Source: Patescibacteria group bacterium
GTDB taxonomy: Bacteria > Patescibacteriota > Patescibacteriia > UBA9934 > GWF2-40-263
Direction of reading: 5' to 3'
Length of the DNA stretch: 37,359 nt
Assembly: GCA_018814025.1 (NCBI GenBank)
Contig: JAHJAM010000017.1
Location: forward strand, 1 to 37,359
Part shown: piece after piece, positions 22,156-30,698 of the stretch
How the letters are laid out: each line of letters starts with the position of its first letter
Position numbering within the stretch: position 1 is the stretch's first letter
Made by a program: the position numbers and the translations under genes
The notes under the pieces: model-generated
The model's input: the letters and a program-made list of their open reading frames with translations, nothing else
Databases searched by the model: none
Told to the model about the DNA's origin: nothing

Positions 22156-22374
22156 TTAGATCAGAACGTTGGCCAGAGCCACGCCGAAAAACAGGATGGA
22201 TAAAATGATGGTGAAGTGAAAAAGTTTTTTTTCAATGCCGCGCTTGGTGCGGTAGATGTTTCCTTCACCGCCGAAAGCGGCGCCTAGGCCGGTGCCGCGA
22301 GCCTGAAGCAGAATTACGGTGATCAAAAGGATCGCTAAGATTATTTGAACAATATTGAAGATCGAATCTGACAT
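22156..22374 (-). CDS. secG: Preprotein translocase subunit SecG
   Basis: A 72-residue membrane protein that assists SecYE in protein export. It has two hydrophobic helices (about 5-23 and 52-70) joined by the conserved loop LLQARGTGLGAAFGGEGNIY and RTKRGIEKKLFH, as in Gram-positive-type SecG. A perfect TTGACA promoter lies upstream with a leader of about 40 bases. The binding-protein gene follows 50 bases after its stop. Confidence 0.9.
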   Translation of the reverse strand: MSDSIFNIVQIILAILLITVILLQARGTGLGAAFGGEGNIYRTKRGIEKKLFHFTIILSILFFGVALANVLI

Positions 22375-22421
22375 ATGAATAGACTATTAATCAGGGAATT
22401 GAAGTCGATTAAGTAGGGATA

Positions 22422-22450
22422 ATAGTACAAAAAAAATGCTTTTTTGTCAA
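22422..22450 (-). promoter_or_regulatory. secG promoter
   Basis: On the minus strand TTGACA (22450-22445), 17 bases, TACTAT (22427-22422). The -35 overlaps the TGA stop (22449-22447) of the upstream small gene. Confidence 0.75.
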
Positions 22451-22590
22451 GATTTCGACCCCTTTTTGGGTTGGGCAAAACGTTTCAGGCCTTTACCTGA
22501 CATTTTCATGCTCGGATTTTTCTTTTTGTGCCGGCGGGCCGCTTTTTGTAAAGTTTGTTTCTCCGCGGCTTCGTGATGATTCATAAACAT
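22447..22590 (-). CDS. Small basic protein (45-47 aa), unknown
   Basis: An open frame with ATG at 22590 (MFMNHHEAAEKQ) or 22584 (MNHHEAAEKQ) ends at TGA 22447. It is very rich in Lys and Arg (LQKAARRHKKKNPSMKMSGK, then GLKRFAQPKKGSKS) with no hydrophobic stretch, as expected for a small nucleic-acid or ribosome-binding protein. Its stop overlaps the secG -35 box and it diverges from the DsbA-like gene. The family is not recognised. The strongly biased composition and tight fit between neighbours favour a real gene. Confidence 0.55.
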   Translation of the reverse strand: MFMNHHEAAEKQTLQKAARRHKKKNPSMKMSGKGLKRFAQPKKGSKS

Positions 22591-22615
22591 ATCGCTTAAC
22601 TAACCTTGTTCATGA

Positions 22616-22621
22616 TATACT
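22616..22621 (+). promoter_or_regulatory. -10 element of the DsbA-like gene
   Basis: TATACT, 18 bases before the ATG at 22640. No clear -35. It lies in the divergent 49-base gap shared with the small basic protein gene. Confidence 0.4.
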
Positions 22622-22639
22622 TTTATCAATATTACTTCT

Positions 22640-23413
22640 ATGCCCAGTGGAAAAAACCAGCCAATGGCCGACACGCCGCGGGCCGGGCAGCCGGTAGCCG
22701 GGAAAATTACAGCAAAAAAGATTGCCATAGCCATGATTACGGTTTTGGTTTTAGCTTTGATTACGATTTTTGTTTGGCGAGTGCTGTATTTTGCGAATTT
22801 AATCAGGACTGGGGAGATCAATACTTTGGATTTTCGTTACGCCGGCGATCAGACAACGAGTTTGACGGCGCTGGAAGGATTGGGCGAGGCGGGGGCTGAT
22901 AGTTTAGCGACCGAGGACGATCCAAATTTGGGTTCGCGGGCGGCGCCAGTGACGATTGTGGAGTTTTCCGACTTCTCTTGCCCGTATTGCCGGCAATCAA
23001 GTTTTGTCATGCGTTCTTTGGTAACCAGATACGGCGATCAAATTAATTTTATTTTTCGGGATTTTCCGGTGAGCGAATTGCATCCTCAAGCACAGTTGGC
23101 GGCTCAGGCGGCGAACTGTGCTTATAAGCAAAATAAATTTTGGGAATATCACGACAAACTTTTTATCAATCAAAGCCGGCAGCAAGAGGAAGATTTGTTG
23201 CGCTATGCGCGGGAATTAAATTTGGATTTGGGGCTGTTTCGGATTTGTTTAACCGACCGGGAGGTGGCCGAAGAAATTTTGGATGATTTTGCGGATGGGG
23301 TGGCAGCCGGGGTTTATGGCACGCCCACTTTTTTCATCAACGGCCGGCGCATTCCCGGAGCAATTCCGGAAAGCATTATGGAAAAGATGATTAACGGTTT
23401 GTTGGCTAAGTAG
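22640..23413 (+). CDS. DsbA-like thiol oxidoreductase, membrane-anchored
   Basis: A 257-residue thioredoxin-fold protein. A basic cytoplasmic N-terminus is followed by a helix at about 28-50, then an extracytoplasmic domain with VTIVEFSDFSCPYCRQ; the active site is C114-P-Y-C117. VYGTPTFFINGRRIPG carries the cis-proline loop, and NCAYKQNKFWEYHDKLF is the typical DsbA helical insert. It should form or rearrange disulfides outside the membrane. The next gene, 2 bases downstream, encodes a protein with 26 cysteines outside the signal peptide, its likely substrate. Confidence 0.9.
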   Translation: MPSGKNQPMADTPRAGQPVAGKITAKKIAIAMITVLVLALITIFVWRVLYFANLIRTGEINTLDFRYAGDQTTSLTALEGLGEAGADSLATEDDPNLGSRAAPVTIVEFSDFSCPYCRQSSFVMRSLVTRYGDQINFIFRDFPVSELHPQAQLAAQAANCAYKQNKFWEYHDKLFINQSRQQEEDLLRYARELNLDLGLFRICLTDREVAEEILDDFADGVAAGVYGTPTFFINGRRIPGAIPESIMEKMINGLLAK

Positions 23414-23415
23414 CT

Positions 23416-24771
23416 ATGGAAAAGAATTTGGCGATGATCAAAAAAAGTTTGGGAATAGGAATCATCCTGTTTTATTGTTTGTTTTTTGCCGTTCAAGTCC
23501 AGGCACAAACCGTGGAAACCTGCCATTGTTTTTGTCAGAGCAAGGGCGGGGCAGTGGAGCGGGGAATGCGAACAGTGGAAAAATGCCGAGAAGAATGTGG
23601 AACGGATTATTTAACTTGTGCCAGCGTGCCGCGCGCTTTTCCGGAAAATAATATTCGCTGTTTTGATTCGTCGTATTGCGAGGGACAGAACGGAATTTGG
23701 GCGGCGGAGCAAACGCCGGCCTGTATGCCGGGTTATCGCTATTGCTATCCGAAAGCTTCCCAGGTACCGATCTCGTTAATCGTGCCGATCGGCGAAACCG
23801 ATGCCGTGGCTGATGTGGGCGATTACATCAGTGCGATTTATACCTGGCTCTTGGGAGCAGCTTTAACAGTGGCGATTGTTATGGTTATGATCGGCGGTTT
23901 GCAATATGTCATTTCAGCCGGGGGCGGCAAAGCGAAAGAAGCCAAAGATCGAATTTCAAACGCGGTAATCGGTTTTGTTCTGCTTTTATTTGCTTACGTG
24001 ATTCTTTTTACGGTGAATCCGAATTTGCTGGATTTGACCATGCCGCCAATTCCCATGGTTAAGACCGTGGCCTTTGTGGGCGAGGGATCAAGCTGCGAAG
24101 GGTTGGCTGAACAAGGTTATACAATCGAGAAAGCCAAAGGTTTGATGATTTGCGGCGGGATCGGGAAGATCGTAAAAGCGCCGGAGGGAATCAAAGTAAC
24201 GGACGGGGCGACTTGCCGGTATATGAAGTGCGGCAATCAAGATGAACGCTGTATATTGGTGGGGGATAAGGGTTTGTGTTTGGAATGCGCCGACATTTAT
24301 CCGAATAACTTGCACAATATTCCGCCGAGCAGTGCTATGTGCGGGTCTTTTGATCGGCCGGTGCGAATCGACAAAAAAAATAATCCCAAAGATGGCAATC
24401 GCTGTTTTTATTCAACCGATGCCAACGTTATGACTTTGTATGGCGTTGATATTAATTTGCCAAATTTAGCCACCGGCGGCGATTTAATTACCGGTTCGTG
24501 CGTTTCGTTGCCGATCGATTGCTCGAAAATTAACACATGCGAGGATTATGATGATCTGGTGACTAAATCTTTCAAAGGCGATGTTAAATTAGACGATTTA
24601 GAACCGGAATATTATCCAGGGCCGGGGGAGAGCGATATCGATATTGAAGAAATATGTCTGAGCAACCCTTGTCGAGCGACGACAGAAGGTATCAGAGAAG
24701 GTTTGAAGAAGGGATGCCACTTTGAAGCGGGTATCTCCAGTCTGGTGGCTGATTGTGAAACACCCAAATAA
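23416..24771 (+). CDS. Cys-rich secreted protein with TrbC/VirB2-like membrane core
   Basis: A 451-residue protein. A signal peptide (about 1-30, ending VQVQAQ) is followed by a Cys-rich domain with 10 cysteines (TCHCFCQ, KCREEC, YCYP), then a two-helix core at about 141-165 and 181-200 with the charged loop SAGGGKAKEAKDRISNAVIG, typical of TrbC/VirB2-like proteins in CPR genomes. A C-terminal Cys-rich domain with 16 cysteines follows. All cysteines lie outside the helices. It may be a surface or pilus-like component. It is coupled to the DsbA-like gene, has no Shine-Dalgarno site, and is followed by a strong terminator. Confidence 0.78.
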   Translation: MEKNLAMIKKSLGIGIILFYCLFFAVQVQAQTVETCHCFCQSKGGAVERGMRTVEKCREECGTDYLTCASVPRAFPENNIRCFDSSYCEGQNGIWAAEQTPACMPGYRYCYPKASQVPISLIVPIGETDAVADVGDYISAIYTWLLGAALTVAIVMVMIGGLQYVISAGGGKAKEAKDRISNAVIGFVLLLFAYVILFTVNPNLLDLTMPPIPMVKTVAFVGEGSSCEGLAEQGYTIEKAKGLMICGGIGKIVKAPEGIKVTDGATCRYMKCGNQDERCILVGDKGLCLECADIYPNNLHNIPPSSAMCGSFDRPVRIDKKNNPKDGNRCFYSTDANVMTLYGVDINLPNLATGGDLITGSCVSLPIDCSKINTCEDYDDLVTKSFKGDVKLDDLEPEYYPGPGESDIDIEEICLSNPCRATTEGIREGLKKGCHFEAGISSLVADCETPK

Positions 24772-24785
24772 ATCGTTATGAATCA

Positions 24786-24811
24786 AACCCCGCCTCGAGG
24801 CGGGGTTTTTT
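24786..24811 (+). terminator. Intrinsic terminator
   Basis: CCCCGCCTCGAGGCGGGG followed by six T, 14 bases after the stop of the Cys-rich protein gene. Confidence 0.88.
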
Positions 24812-24893
24812 GATACCCAGGCCGAACTCTTGCCGAAGATTAAAATGTGTGATAGAGTTTTCCTCACTTTATATTCGACCTATCTTTTTCCTT

Positions 24894-27755
24894 ATGCAAG
24901 AGAAAATTTCCGTGCGCGGAGCTCGTGTTCATAATCTCAAGAACCTGTCCGTGGACATTCCCAAGAATCAATTAGTGGTTATTACCGGCTTGTCCGGCTC
25001 CGGGAAATCATCTCTGGCTTTTGACACAATTTACGCGGAGGGCCAGCGGCGCTACATGGAATCGCTTTCCAGCTACGCGCGGCAGTTTTTGGAATTGCAG
25101 GACAAGCCGGACGTGGATGAAATTTTGGGCTTGTCGCCGACCATTGCCATTGATCAAAAATCATCTTCCCATAACCCGCGCTCAACCGTGGGCACGGTGA
25201 CGGAGATTTATGATTTCATGCGCGTTTTGTTCGCGCGGGCCGGCGTGCCGCATTGTCCCAAATGCGGAGACAAAGTGAGCGAGCAGACTTTGAAACAAAT
25301 TGTCGACCAAGTTAAGGAACTGATGAACGGCACGCCCCTGCAGCTTTTCGCTCCGGTGATCAAGGAACAGAAAGGCGAACACAAGCTGGCTTTGGTCGGG
25401 GCCATGAACGCGGGTTTTTCCCGGGTGCGTTTCGATGGTTTTTTGATGGATCTGGATGAGGCCGTGGCCATGCGCCGAGACAAGAAGAAAGATCACACAG
25501 TTGAAGTTTTGATTGCGCAATTTGAGCCCGGGGTGATCTATGATCCCAAACAAGTCGAGGATTTGGTGAAAAAGACTTTGGATTATGGCAACGGCTTCAT
25601 GCTGCTGGTGGATGATGACACCGGCGATGAAACTTTGTTTTCCCAAAGTTTCACTTGTTCGCGCTGCGGCATAAATTTACCCCAGCCGGAGCCGCGCTTG
25701 TTTTCATTTAATTCGCCGTTTGGCGCGTGTCCGGAGTGTACCGGATTGGGCATGAAGCTCGTGTTGGAACCGGATTTGGTCATTCCCAATAAACGTTTAA
25801 CTTTCGCCGAAGGCGCGGTGCGTCCGTGGACGAGAATCGCGGGCAATCAAACCAGTTATTTGCGCATGCTGGAAATCGTGGGCAAGAAACACAAGTTTTC
25901 GATCAATGTGCCGGTGGAAAAAATTCCCAAAACCAAATTGGATTTGGTTTTGTACGGCACGGGCGAGCAAGAATATAATTTTGACGGGCAATTAGTAATG
26001 TTTCCCGGGATTTTGACGCAGCTGGAACAAAAGTATAAGGAAACGGATTCGGATTACGTGCGCCACGAATTGGAAGGCTATATGCGAACCATGATTTGTC
26101 CGGCCTGCGAAGGCAAACGTTTGCGGCCGGAAGTTCTGGCCATTACGATTGCGGATAAATCCATCTCCGATTTGGTCAATTTGCCGATTGAAGATGTCTA
26201 CGAATTGTTTGCAGATTTCGTGCCCAGCCGGAAATCGAAAAAGAAGATCGAAAATCAAAACTTGCTCAACGGCGCGCTTTCCGACGATCAACGCTTGGTG
26301 GTGGAACGGGTGGCCAAAGAAGTGCTGGCTCGATTGTCTCATTTGATCGACGTGGGCTTGGGTTATTTGACTTTGGATCGCAGTGCCATGACTTTGTCAG
26401 GCGGCGAGGCGCAGCGCGTACGCTTGGCCACTCAGCTGGGATCATCGCTTTCCGGGGTGATTTATATTTTAGATGAGCCTTCGATCGGTTTGCATCCGAA
26501 AGATAATGATCACTTGATTAAGATTATTAAGCAGCTGCAGGCTTTGGGAAATTCAGTTCTGGTGGTGGAACATGATGCGGCTATGATTGAAGCCGCGGAC
26601 TACGTTTTCGACGTGGGTCCGGGGGCGGGCGAATACGGGGGCGAAATCGTGGCGGAGGGCACGCCGGCGCAAATCAAGAAAAATCCGGAGTCGCTGACCG
26701 GTTTGTACATGTCCGGCAAGAAAGAAATTCCGGTGCCGAAAAAATACCGCAAAGGCAGCGGCCAAAGCATCTCGATTCAAGGGGCCAAAGCTTTCAATTT
26801 GCGCGACATTGATGTGGAGATTCCTTTGGCCAAACTGGTTTGCGTAACCGGAGTTTCCGGATCCGGCAAATCCACTTTGATTTTGGATATTTTAGGCAAC
26901 ATGCTGTCCAAGCATTTTTATCGAGCGAAAACTTATCCGGGCGAGCACAAAGCCATTAAGGGAATCAGCAATATCGATAAGGTGGTAGCGGTTGACCAAT
27001 CGCCGATCGGGCGTACGCCGCGATCCAATCCAGCCACTTACACGGGCGTGTTTACGGCGATTCGCGATTTGTTTACGGCCGTGCCGGAAGCGAAGATGCG
27101 CAATTTCGACGCGGGCAAGTTTTCTTTCAACGTCAAAGGCGGCGGCCGGTGCGAAGCTTGCGCGGGCGAGGGCCTGCGCCGAATTGAAATGCAATTTTTG
27201 CCGGATGTTTACGTGGAATGTTCCGAGTGCAAAGGCACGCGCTACAATCAGGAAGTTTTGGAAATTCATTATAAAGGCAAGAGCGTATCAGACGTCTTGA
27301 ATATGACCGTGGAGGAAGCGCGTCGTTTTTTTGCGGATCAGCAAGCGATTTTCGACAAGTTGAATATTCTGCACGAAGTGGGCTTGGGCTATATTCGTTT
27401 GGGGCAGTCAGCCACGACTTTGTCCGGCGGCGAGGCCCAGCGCGTGAAGTTGGCCACGGAATTGTCGCGGCGATCAACCGGTCGGACGTTGTACATTTTG
27501 GATGAGCCGACCACGGGTTTGCACTTTGAGGATATCAAGCGCTTGCTGGGCGTGCTGAATCGGTTGGTGGATAAAGGGAATACCGTGGTGATCATTGAAC
27601 ATAATTTGGATGTGATTAAAGGTGCGGACTGGGTGATTGATATGGGACCGGAAGGCGGAATCAAAGGCGGTTTGGTGGTGGCCGAGGGAACGCCTAAGGA
27701 AATTGTCAAAAATAAAGACAGCGTGACCGGCAAGTATCTCAAAGCAATTTTGTAA
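24894..27755 (+). CDS. uvrA: Excinuclease ABC subunit A
   Basis: UvrA recognises DNA damage for nucleotide excision repair. The 953 residues carry two ABC ATPase modules: Walker A at GLSGSGKSS (about 32-40) and GVSGSGKST, signature LSGGEAQRVRLA and LSGGEAQRVKLA, and Walker B YILDEPSIGLHP and YILDEPTTGLHF. Zinc-binding cysteine pairs occur in CPKCG, CSRCG/CPEC, CPAC and CEAC/CSEC. The start at 24894 gives the usual MQEKISVRGARVHNLKN; the upstream frame has no family match. A TATATT -10 lies 18 bases before it. The gene is complete with its own terminator; uvrB and uvrC are not in view. Confidence 0.97.
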   Translation: MQEKISVRGARVHNLKNLSVDIPKNQLVVITGLSGSGKSSLAFDTIYAEGQRRYMESLSSYARQFLELQDKPDVDEILGLSPTIAIDQKSSSHNPRSTVGTVTEIYDFMRVLFARAGVPHCPKCGDKVSEQTLKQIVDQVKELMNGTPLQLFAPVIKEQKGEHKLALVGAMNAGFSRVRFDGFLMDLDEAVAMRRDKKKDHTVEVLIAQFEPGVIYDPKQVEDLVKKTLDYGNGFMLLVDDDTGDETLFSQSFTCSRCGINLPQPEPRLFSFNSPFGACPECTGLGMKLVLEPDLVIPNKRLTFAEGAVRPWTRIAGNQTSYLRMLEIVGKKHKFSINVPVEKIPKTKLDLVLYGTGEQEYNFDGQLVMFPGILTQLEQKYKETDSDYVRHELEGYMRTMICPACEGKRLRPEVLAITIADKSISDLVNLPIEDVYELFADFVPSRKSKKKIENQNLLNGALSDDQRLVVERVAKEVLARLSHLIDVGLGYLTLDRSAMTLSGGEAQRVRLATQLGSSLSGVIYILDEPSIGLHPKDNDHLIKIIKQLQALGNSVLVVEHDAAMIEAADYVFDVGPGAGEYGGEIVAEGTPAQIKKNPESLTGLYMSGKKEIPVPKKYRKGSGQSISIQGAKAFNLRDIDVEIPLAKLVCVTGVSGSGKSTLILDILGNMLSKHFYRAKTYPGEHKAIKGISNIDKVVAVDQSPIGRTPRSNPATYTGVFTAIRDLFTAVPEAKMRNFDAGKFSFNVKGGGRCEACAGEGLRRIEMQFLPDVYVECSECKGTRYNQEVLEIHYKGKSVSDVLNMTVEEARRFFADQQAIFDKLNILHEVGLGYIRLGQSATTLSGGEAQRVKLATELSRRSTGRTLYILDEPTTGLHFEDIKRLLGVLNRLVDKGNTVVIIEHNLDVIKGADWVIDMGPEGGIKGGLVVAEGTPKEIVKNKDSVTGKYLKAIL

Positions 27756-27756
27756 G

Positions 27757-27786
27757 AAAAAACCCCCGCCATTGGCGGGGGTTTTT
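27757..27786. terminator. Bidirectional terminator
   Basis: AAAAAACCCCCGCC and GGCGGGGGTTTTT with a short ATT loop, between the converging uvrA and lipoprotein genes. Confidence 0.88.
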
Positions 27787-27798
27787 GGGCGAGAAGAT

Positions 27799-28320
27799 TT
27801 ACCTTTCGGTCACACTCAAAGTGAGCATGGTGGCGAAGTCGCCGTCTTCTTCAGAAGGCGCGGCCGAGACGTTTAAGTTCCGGCTGCCTTGGTTGAACAT
27901 GAGCATGCTTGTCCCATCCATGTTGAAAGAGCCGTTTTGGGTCCAGTTATTTTTGGCGGCTTGGGCCGCATACCAGCCCATGACATCTTCGACTGAATCA
28001 TTGGTGACTAACACCACGAAACCAGCCAAGCCTTGTTCCGGGTTGTACGAGACCGAGCGTGCGACCGCGTCCGGATAGAGCGGCACATCATTTGGAAAGT
28101 CATCGGGGATGGTCACTCTCTCGCTGACTTGAACTTTGGTACCGGTTTCGGAATCTTCGTATTCCCAGCCATCGCCGGTATATTCAATTTCACCTTGTCC
28201 ATCCAACGCATTGTTAATGCGGTTTTCTGCGGCTTGTTCGGCCGCTTTTTGTCCGCAGCCCAGTCCGGCCAAGGGGAGAATGATTAAAATCAGGAGTAAA
28301 TATTTGGCGTTATTGATCAT
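27799..28320 (-). CDS. Putative lipoprotein (173 aa)
   Basis: A short basic start, a hydrophobic stretch (YLLLILIILPLAGLGCG) and a cysteine at about residue 22 suggest a lipoprotein signal, though GLGC is not an ideal lipobox. The mature part starts with a helical Ala/Glu/Asn segment (QKAAEQAAENRINNAL), then a soluble domain with IPDDFPNDVPLYPDAVA, a pattern seen in CPR lipoproteins of unknown role, and FVVLVTNDSVEDVMGWYAAQ. It is predicted to sit on the outer face of the membrane. It stands alone between two terminators. Confidence 0.65.
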   Translation of the reverse strand: MINNAKYLLLILIILPLAGLGCGQKAAEQAAENRINNALDGQGEIEYTGDGWEYEDSETGTKVQVSERVTIPDDFPNDVPLYPDAVARSVSYNPEQGLAGFVVLVTNDSVEDVMGWYAAQAAKNNWTQNGSFNMDGTSMLMFNQGSRNLNVSAAPSEEDGDFATMLTLSVTER

Positions 28321-28371
28321 AGAAAATAGGTTAATTCTAGGAGTATGGTCGCAGACAAACGAGGAAAAAGC

Positions 28372-28395
28372 AAATCACCCCGCGAGGGGTGATTT
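28372..28395 (-). terminator. Terminator of rplS
   Basis: AAATCACCCC and GGGGTGATTT form a 10-bp stem with a GCGA loop right after the rplS stop, with T-rich sequence beyond on the minus strand. Confidence 0.75.
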
Positions 28396-28399
28396 AAAT

Positions 28400-28921
28400 T
28401 TATTTTTGAACCCAGGTTTCTTTGAGTTTGCGCTTGAAGCGTCGCTTCATGTTGTCGAGATACCAGAGTTTGGCGCGTCGGACTTTGGCGGTTTTGACCA
28501 GTTCGATTTTGTCTACCACCGGAGAGTTTAGAGGATAGATTTTTTCCACCCCGAATCCTTTGGAAACTTTGCGAACGGTCATGGTTCGAGATACACCAGA
28601 ACCGCGCAGACCCATGATAATTCCTTCAAAAACCTGAACGCGCTCGCGTTCCTCGCCTTTGGGAGAAACATCTTTGATTTTTTCGTGTACACGCACGGTC
28701 ATGCCGGGCTTGAGATCCCCGGTGCCAACCAGTTTGACTGCAAAGCCTTGGGGCGGTTCTTCTTCGGCGGCCGCTTGAGTTTCAGCGACCGGTTCAGCTT
28801 CAGGGCCCGGTGTTTCTTCGGCTTGAGGTTCTTCAGTCTTCGGCTCTGAGACCGGAGTTTCTTCTTTGGGAGCTTTGGGAGTTTCAACTTCTTGAGCTTC
28901 CTTTTGTTCTTCGTCGGACAT
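28400..28921 (-). CDS. rplS: Ribosomal protein bL19 with acidic N-terminal extension
   Basis: The L19 core, at the interface of the two ribosomal subunits, starts near residue 65 (LKPGMTVRVHEKIKD) and has VFEGIIMGLRGSGVSRTMTV, GVEKIYPLNSPVVDKIELV and the basic end RRAKLWYLDNMKRRFKRKLK. The first 60 residues are an added, probably disordered segment of Glu, Pro, Ala and Thr (EEQKEAQEVETPKAPKEETP). L19 is usually about 115 residues; this one is 173. The start at 28921 (MSDEEQ) is preferred; an upstream in-frame start at 28960 would add 13 unlike residues. Confidence 0.93.
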   Translation of the reverse strand: MSDEEQKEAQEVETPKAPKEETPVSEPKTEEPQAEETPGPEAEPVAETQAAAEEEPPQGFAVKLVGTGDLKPGMTVRVHEKIKDVSPKGEERERVQVFEGIIMGLRGSGVSRTMTVRKVSKGFGVEKIYPLNSPVVDKIELVKTAKVRRAKLWYLDNMKRRFKRKLKETWVQK

Positions 28922-29024
28922 ATTTATATTATTAGTCACATTCCAGTGGACCACATTCACAAGGAATCAGTGTTCGTAGATATGCGCTTAAGTGTGGAAA
29001 GGATAGTCAATTCTGCGTTTTTCG

Positions 29025-29579
29025 TCAAGTCTTAGCCATTATTTGCTTAATTTGTTCTACTGTTTGATCCATTTCTCCCTGGATATTGATGATGATGTGC
29101 TGGCAAGTTTGGGAATAGGCCAGTTCGTCCTTAAGTTTGGCCAGACGGGTTTGGAAATTATCCGTGGCGCCTTGGTCGCGTTGTTCCAAACGTTTGATCA
29201 GGATTTCCGGGGAGTCGGCCAATAAGCAAATTTGGATCGTATCCGGCTTTTTTTCCAGAATAGTTTTTGCACCTTGGACATCCACCACCATTAAAACATT
29301 TTGGCCGGCGGATAACAGCTGCTCCACATCTTGAATCCGACTGCCATATTGATGACTGTAGACTTGAGCGGATTCAAAAAATTCAGCTCGGGCTTTCATT
29401 TGATTGAAAGTTTGATCATCGACGAAGTGATAATCAATTCCATTTTCCTCGTGCGGCCGCGGGGCGCGCGTGGTGTAGGTAATGACTTTTTTTAAGTTCG
29501 GCATTTGACGCAGAAGTTGGTAGGCAATCGAAGTTTTGCCCACGCCGGAGGGGCCGGTGATCACAAAGAGTTTGGACAT
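29025..29579 (-). CDS. gmk: Guanylate kinase
   Basis: This enzyme phosphorylates GMP to GDP with ATP. The 184-residue protein has the P-loop GPSGVGKTS at residues 9-17, the GMP-binding TTRAPRPHEENGIDYHFV (about 38-55), FFESAQVYSHQYGS, and the lid region RLEQRDQGATDNFQTRL. The start at 29579 gives MSKLFVITGPSG; it lies 1 base after the stop of the pseudouridine synthase gene, so it is coupled to it. It ends in TGA at a natural C-terminus, which supports UGA as a stop codon here. Confidence 0.95.
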   Translation of the reverse strand: MSKLFVITGPSGVGKTSIAYQLLRQMPNLKKVITYTTRAPRPHEENGIDYHFVDDQTFNQMKARAEFFESAQVYSHQYGSRIQDVEQLLSAGQNVLMVVDVQGAKTILEKKPDTIQICLLADSPEILIKRLEQRDQGATDNFQTRLAKLKDELAYSQTCQHIIINIQGEMDQTVEQIKQIMAKT

Positions 29580-29580
29580 A

Positions 29581-30507
29581 TTAGAGTTTGGGAAGAGTAG
29601 TGAGAATTGATTTGAGTTCAGCGGGCAGGGGGACTTCAAAAGTTTGGCGCGAACCATCCATGAGATTTAAGGATAATTTGGCCGCGTGCAGAAAGAGGCG
29701 ATTCATTTCCAAAGGCTTAATATTTTTCATATTGCGCTTGGCGTAGAGTTTGTCCCCGACAATCGGGTGGTCGATGGCTTTGAAGTGCACGCGCAGTTGA
29801 TGGGTGCGGCCGGTTTTGGGAGAGGCTTTAACTAAAGTCATAATTTTAAAGCGTTCGATCACTTCAAAATCAGTCAGGGCTTCTTTGCCTGCTTGATCTT
29901 GGGTGCGGGCCACCATTTTGCCTTTTGTTTTGGAGCGGGCGATTTTTAAATCGATTTGACCTTGATCCGCGGCCACGGCGCCGTAAAGCAAAGCCAAGTA
30001 TTCTTTTTGAATAGTGCGATTTTGGAACTGCTGCTTAAGGTTGGCAAAAGCGGCTGGGGTTTTGGCCGCGACCATCACGCCGGAAACATCTTTGTCCAAG
30101 CGGTGCACCAGTCCGGGCCGAGTCGGATCATCGCCGACGGAGGCAATGGCCGGGTCATGCTTGACCAAAGCATCGGCTAAAGTCGGTTCGCCGCGATCCG
30201 GGCCGGCCGGATGGACGATCAGGCCGGCCGGTTTGTTGAGCACGAGCAAATCTCGATCTTCATAAAGAATGTCTAAAGCCGGCGGGGCTTGTTTGATGAT
30301 TGGCTCAGACTGAAGCACAGCGTCCGGATAAAATAAAACGTCCCCGGTTTTGACTGGGGCGTGCGGCTTGGCCGTTTGGCCGTTGACCGTCACTTTTTGA
30401 TCTTTAATAAATTTTTGGATTCGGGCGCGGGAAACATCCGCGGCTTGGCTCAAGATTAAATCCAGGCGAGTGCCGGCTTGGGCTTGAGAAACAATTAATT
30501 CCGGCAT
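29581..30507 (-). CDS. RluD-family rRNA/tRNA pseudouridine synthase
   Basis: A 308-residue enzyme that converts specific uridines to pseudouridine. An N-terminal S4 RNA-binding domain (TRLDLILSQAADVSRARIQK) is followed by the catalytic domain with NKPAGLIVHPAG and GLVHRLDKDVSG, in which D138 is the catalytic aspartate, and KTGRTHQLRVHFKAIDHPIV near the C-terminus. It is of the RluA/RluC/RluD type; the exact target site cannot be read from sequence, so no gene symbol is given. It lies in a four-member unit: tRNA-Ile, small membrane protein, this gene, gmk. Confidence 0.93.
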   Translation of the reverse strand: MPELIVSQAQAGTRLDLILSQAADVSRARIQKFIKDQKVTVNGQTAKPHAPVKTGDVLFYPDAVLQSEPIIKQAPPALDILYEDRDLLVLNKPAGLIVHPAGPDRGEPTLADALVKHDPAIASVGDDPTRPGLVHRLDKDVSGVMVAAKTPAAFANLKQQFQNRTIQKEYLALLYGAVAADQGQIDLKIARSKTKGKMVARTQDQAGKEALTDFEVIERFKIMTLVKASPKTGRTHQLRVHFKAIDHPIVGDKLYAKRNMKNIKPLEMNRLFLHAAKLSLNLMDGSRQTFEVPLPAELKSILTTLPKL

Positions 30508-30508
30508 A

Positions 30509-30688
30509 TTAGCTTCCGAGCAAAGTTAGGCCGCGATAAAAAAAGCCAAAAATAATAATTAAAATCAGACCGGCAATGATCAGCCCGGACGAGCCGACCA
30601 CGCCATCTGAATCGCCGGACTTTTTGGCATGGCGGTAAAAAATGATTCCCAGAATCAGGATGATGATTCCAATGATTAAAAAAGGCAT
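30509..30688 (-). CDS. Small two-helix membrane protein (59 aa)
   Basis: The ATG at 30688 gives MPFLIIGIIILILGIIFYRH, a charged loop (AKKSGDSDGVVGSS) and a second helix (GLIIAGLILIIIFGFFYRGL). Its first codon lies 10 bases after the encoded CCA of tRNA-Ile with no ribosome site between them. The next gene starts 1 base after its stop. Function unknown. The longer in-frame start at 30760 runs through the tRNA and is rejected. Confidence 0.7.
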   Translation of the reverse strand: MPFLIIGIIILILGIIFYRHAKKSGDSDGVVGSSGLIIAGLILIIIFGFFYRGLTLLGS

Positions 30689-30698
30689 ATGATTTTTT

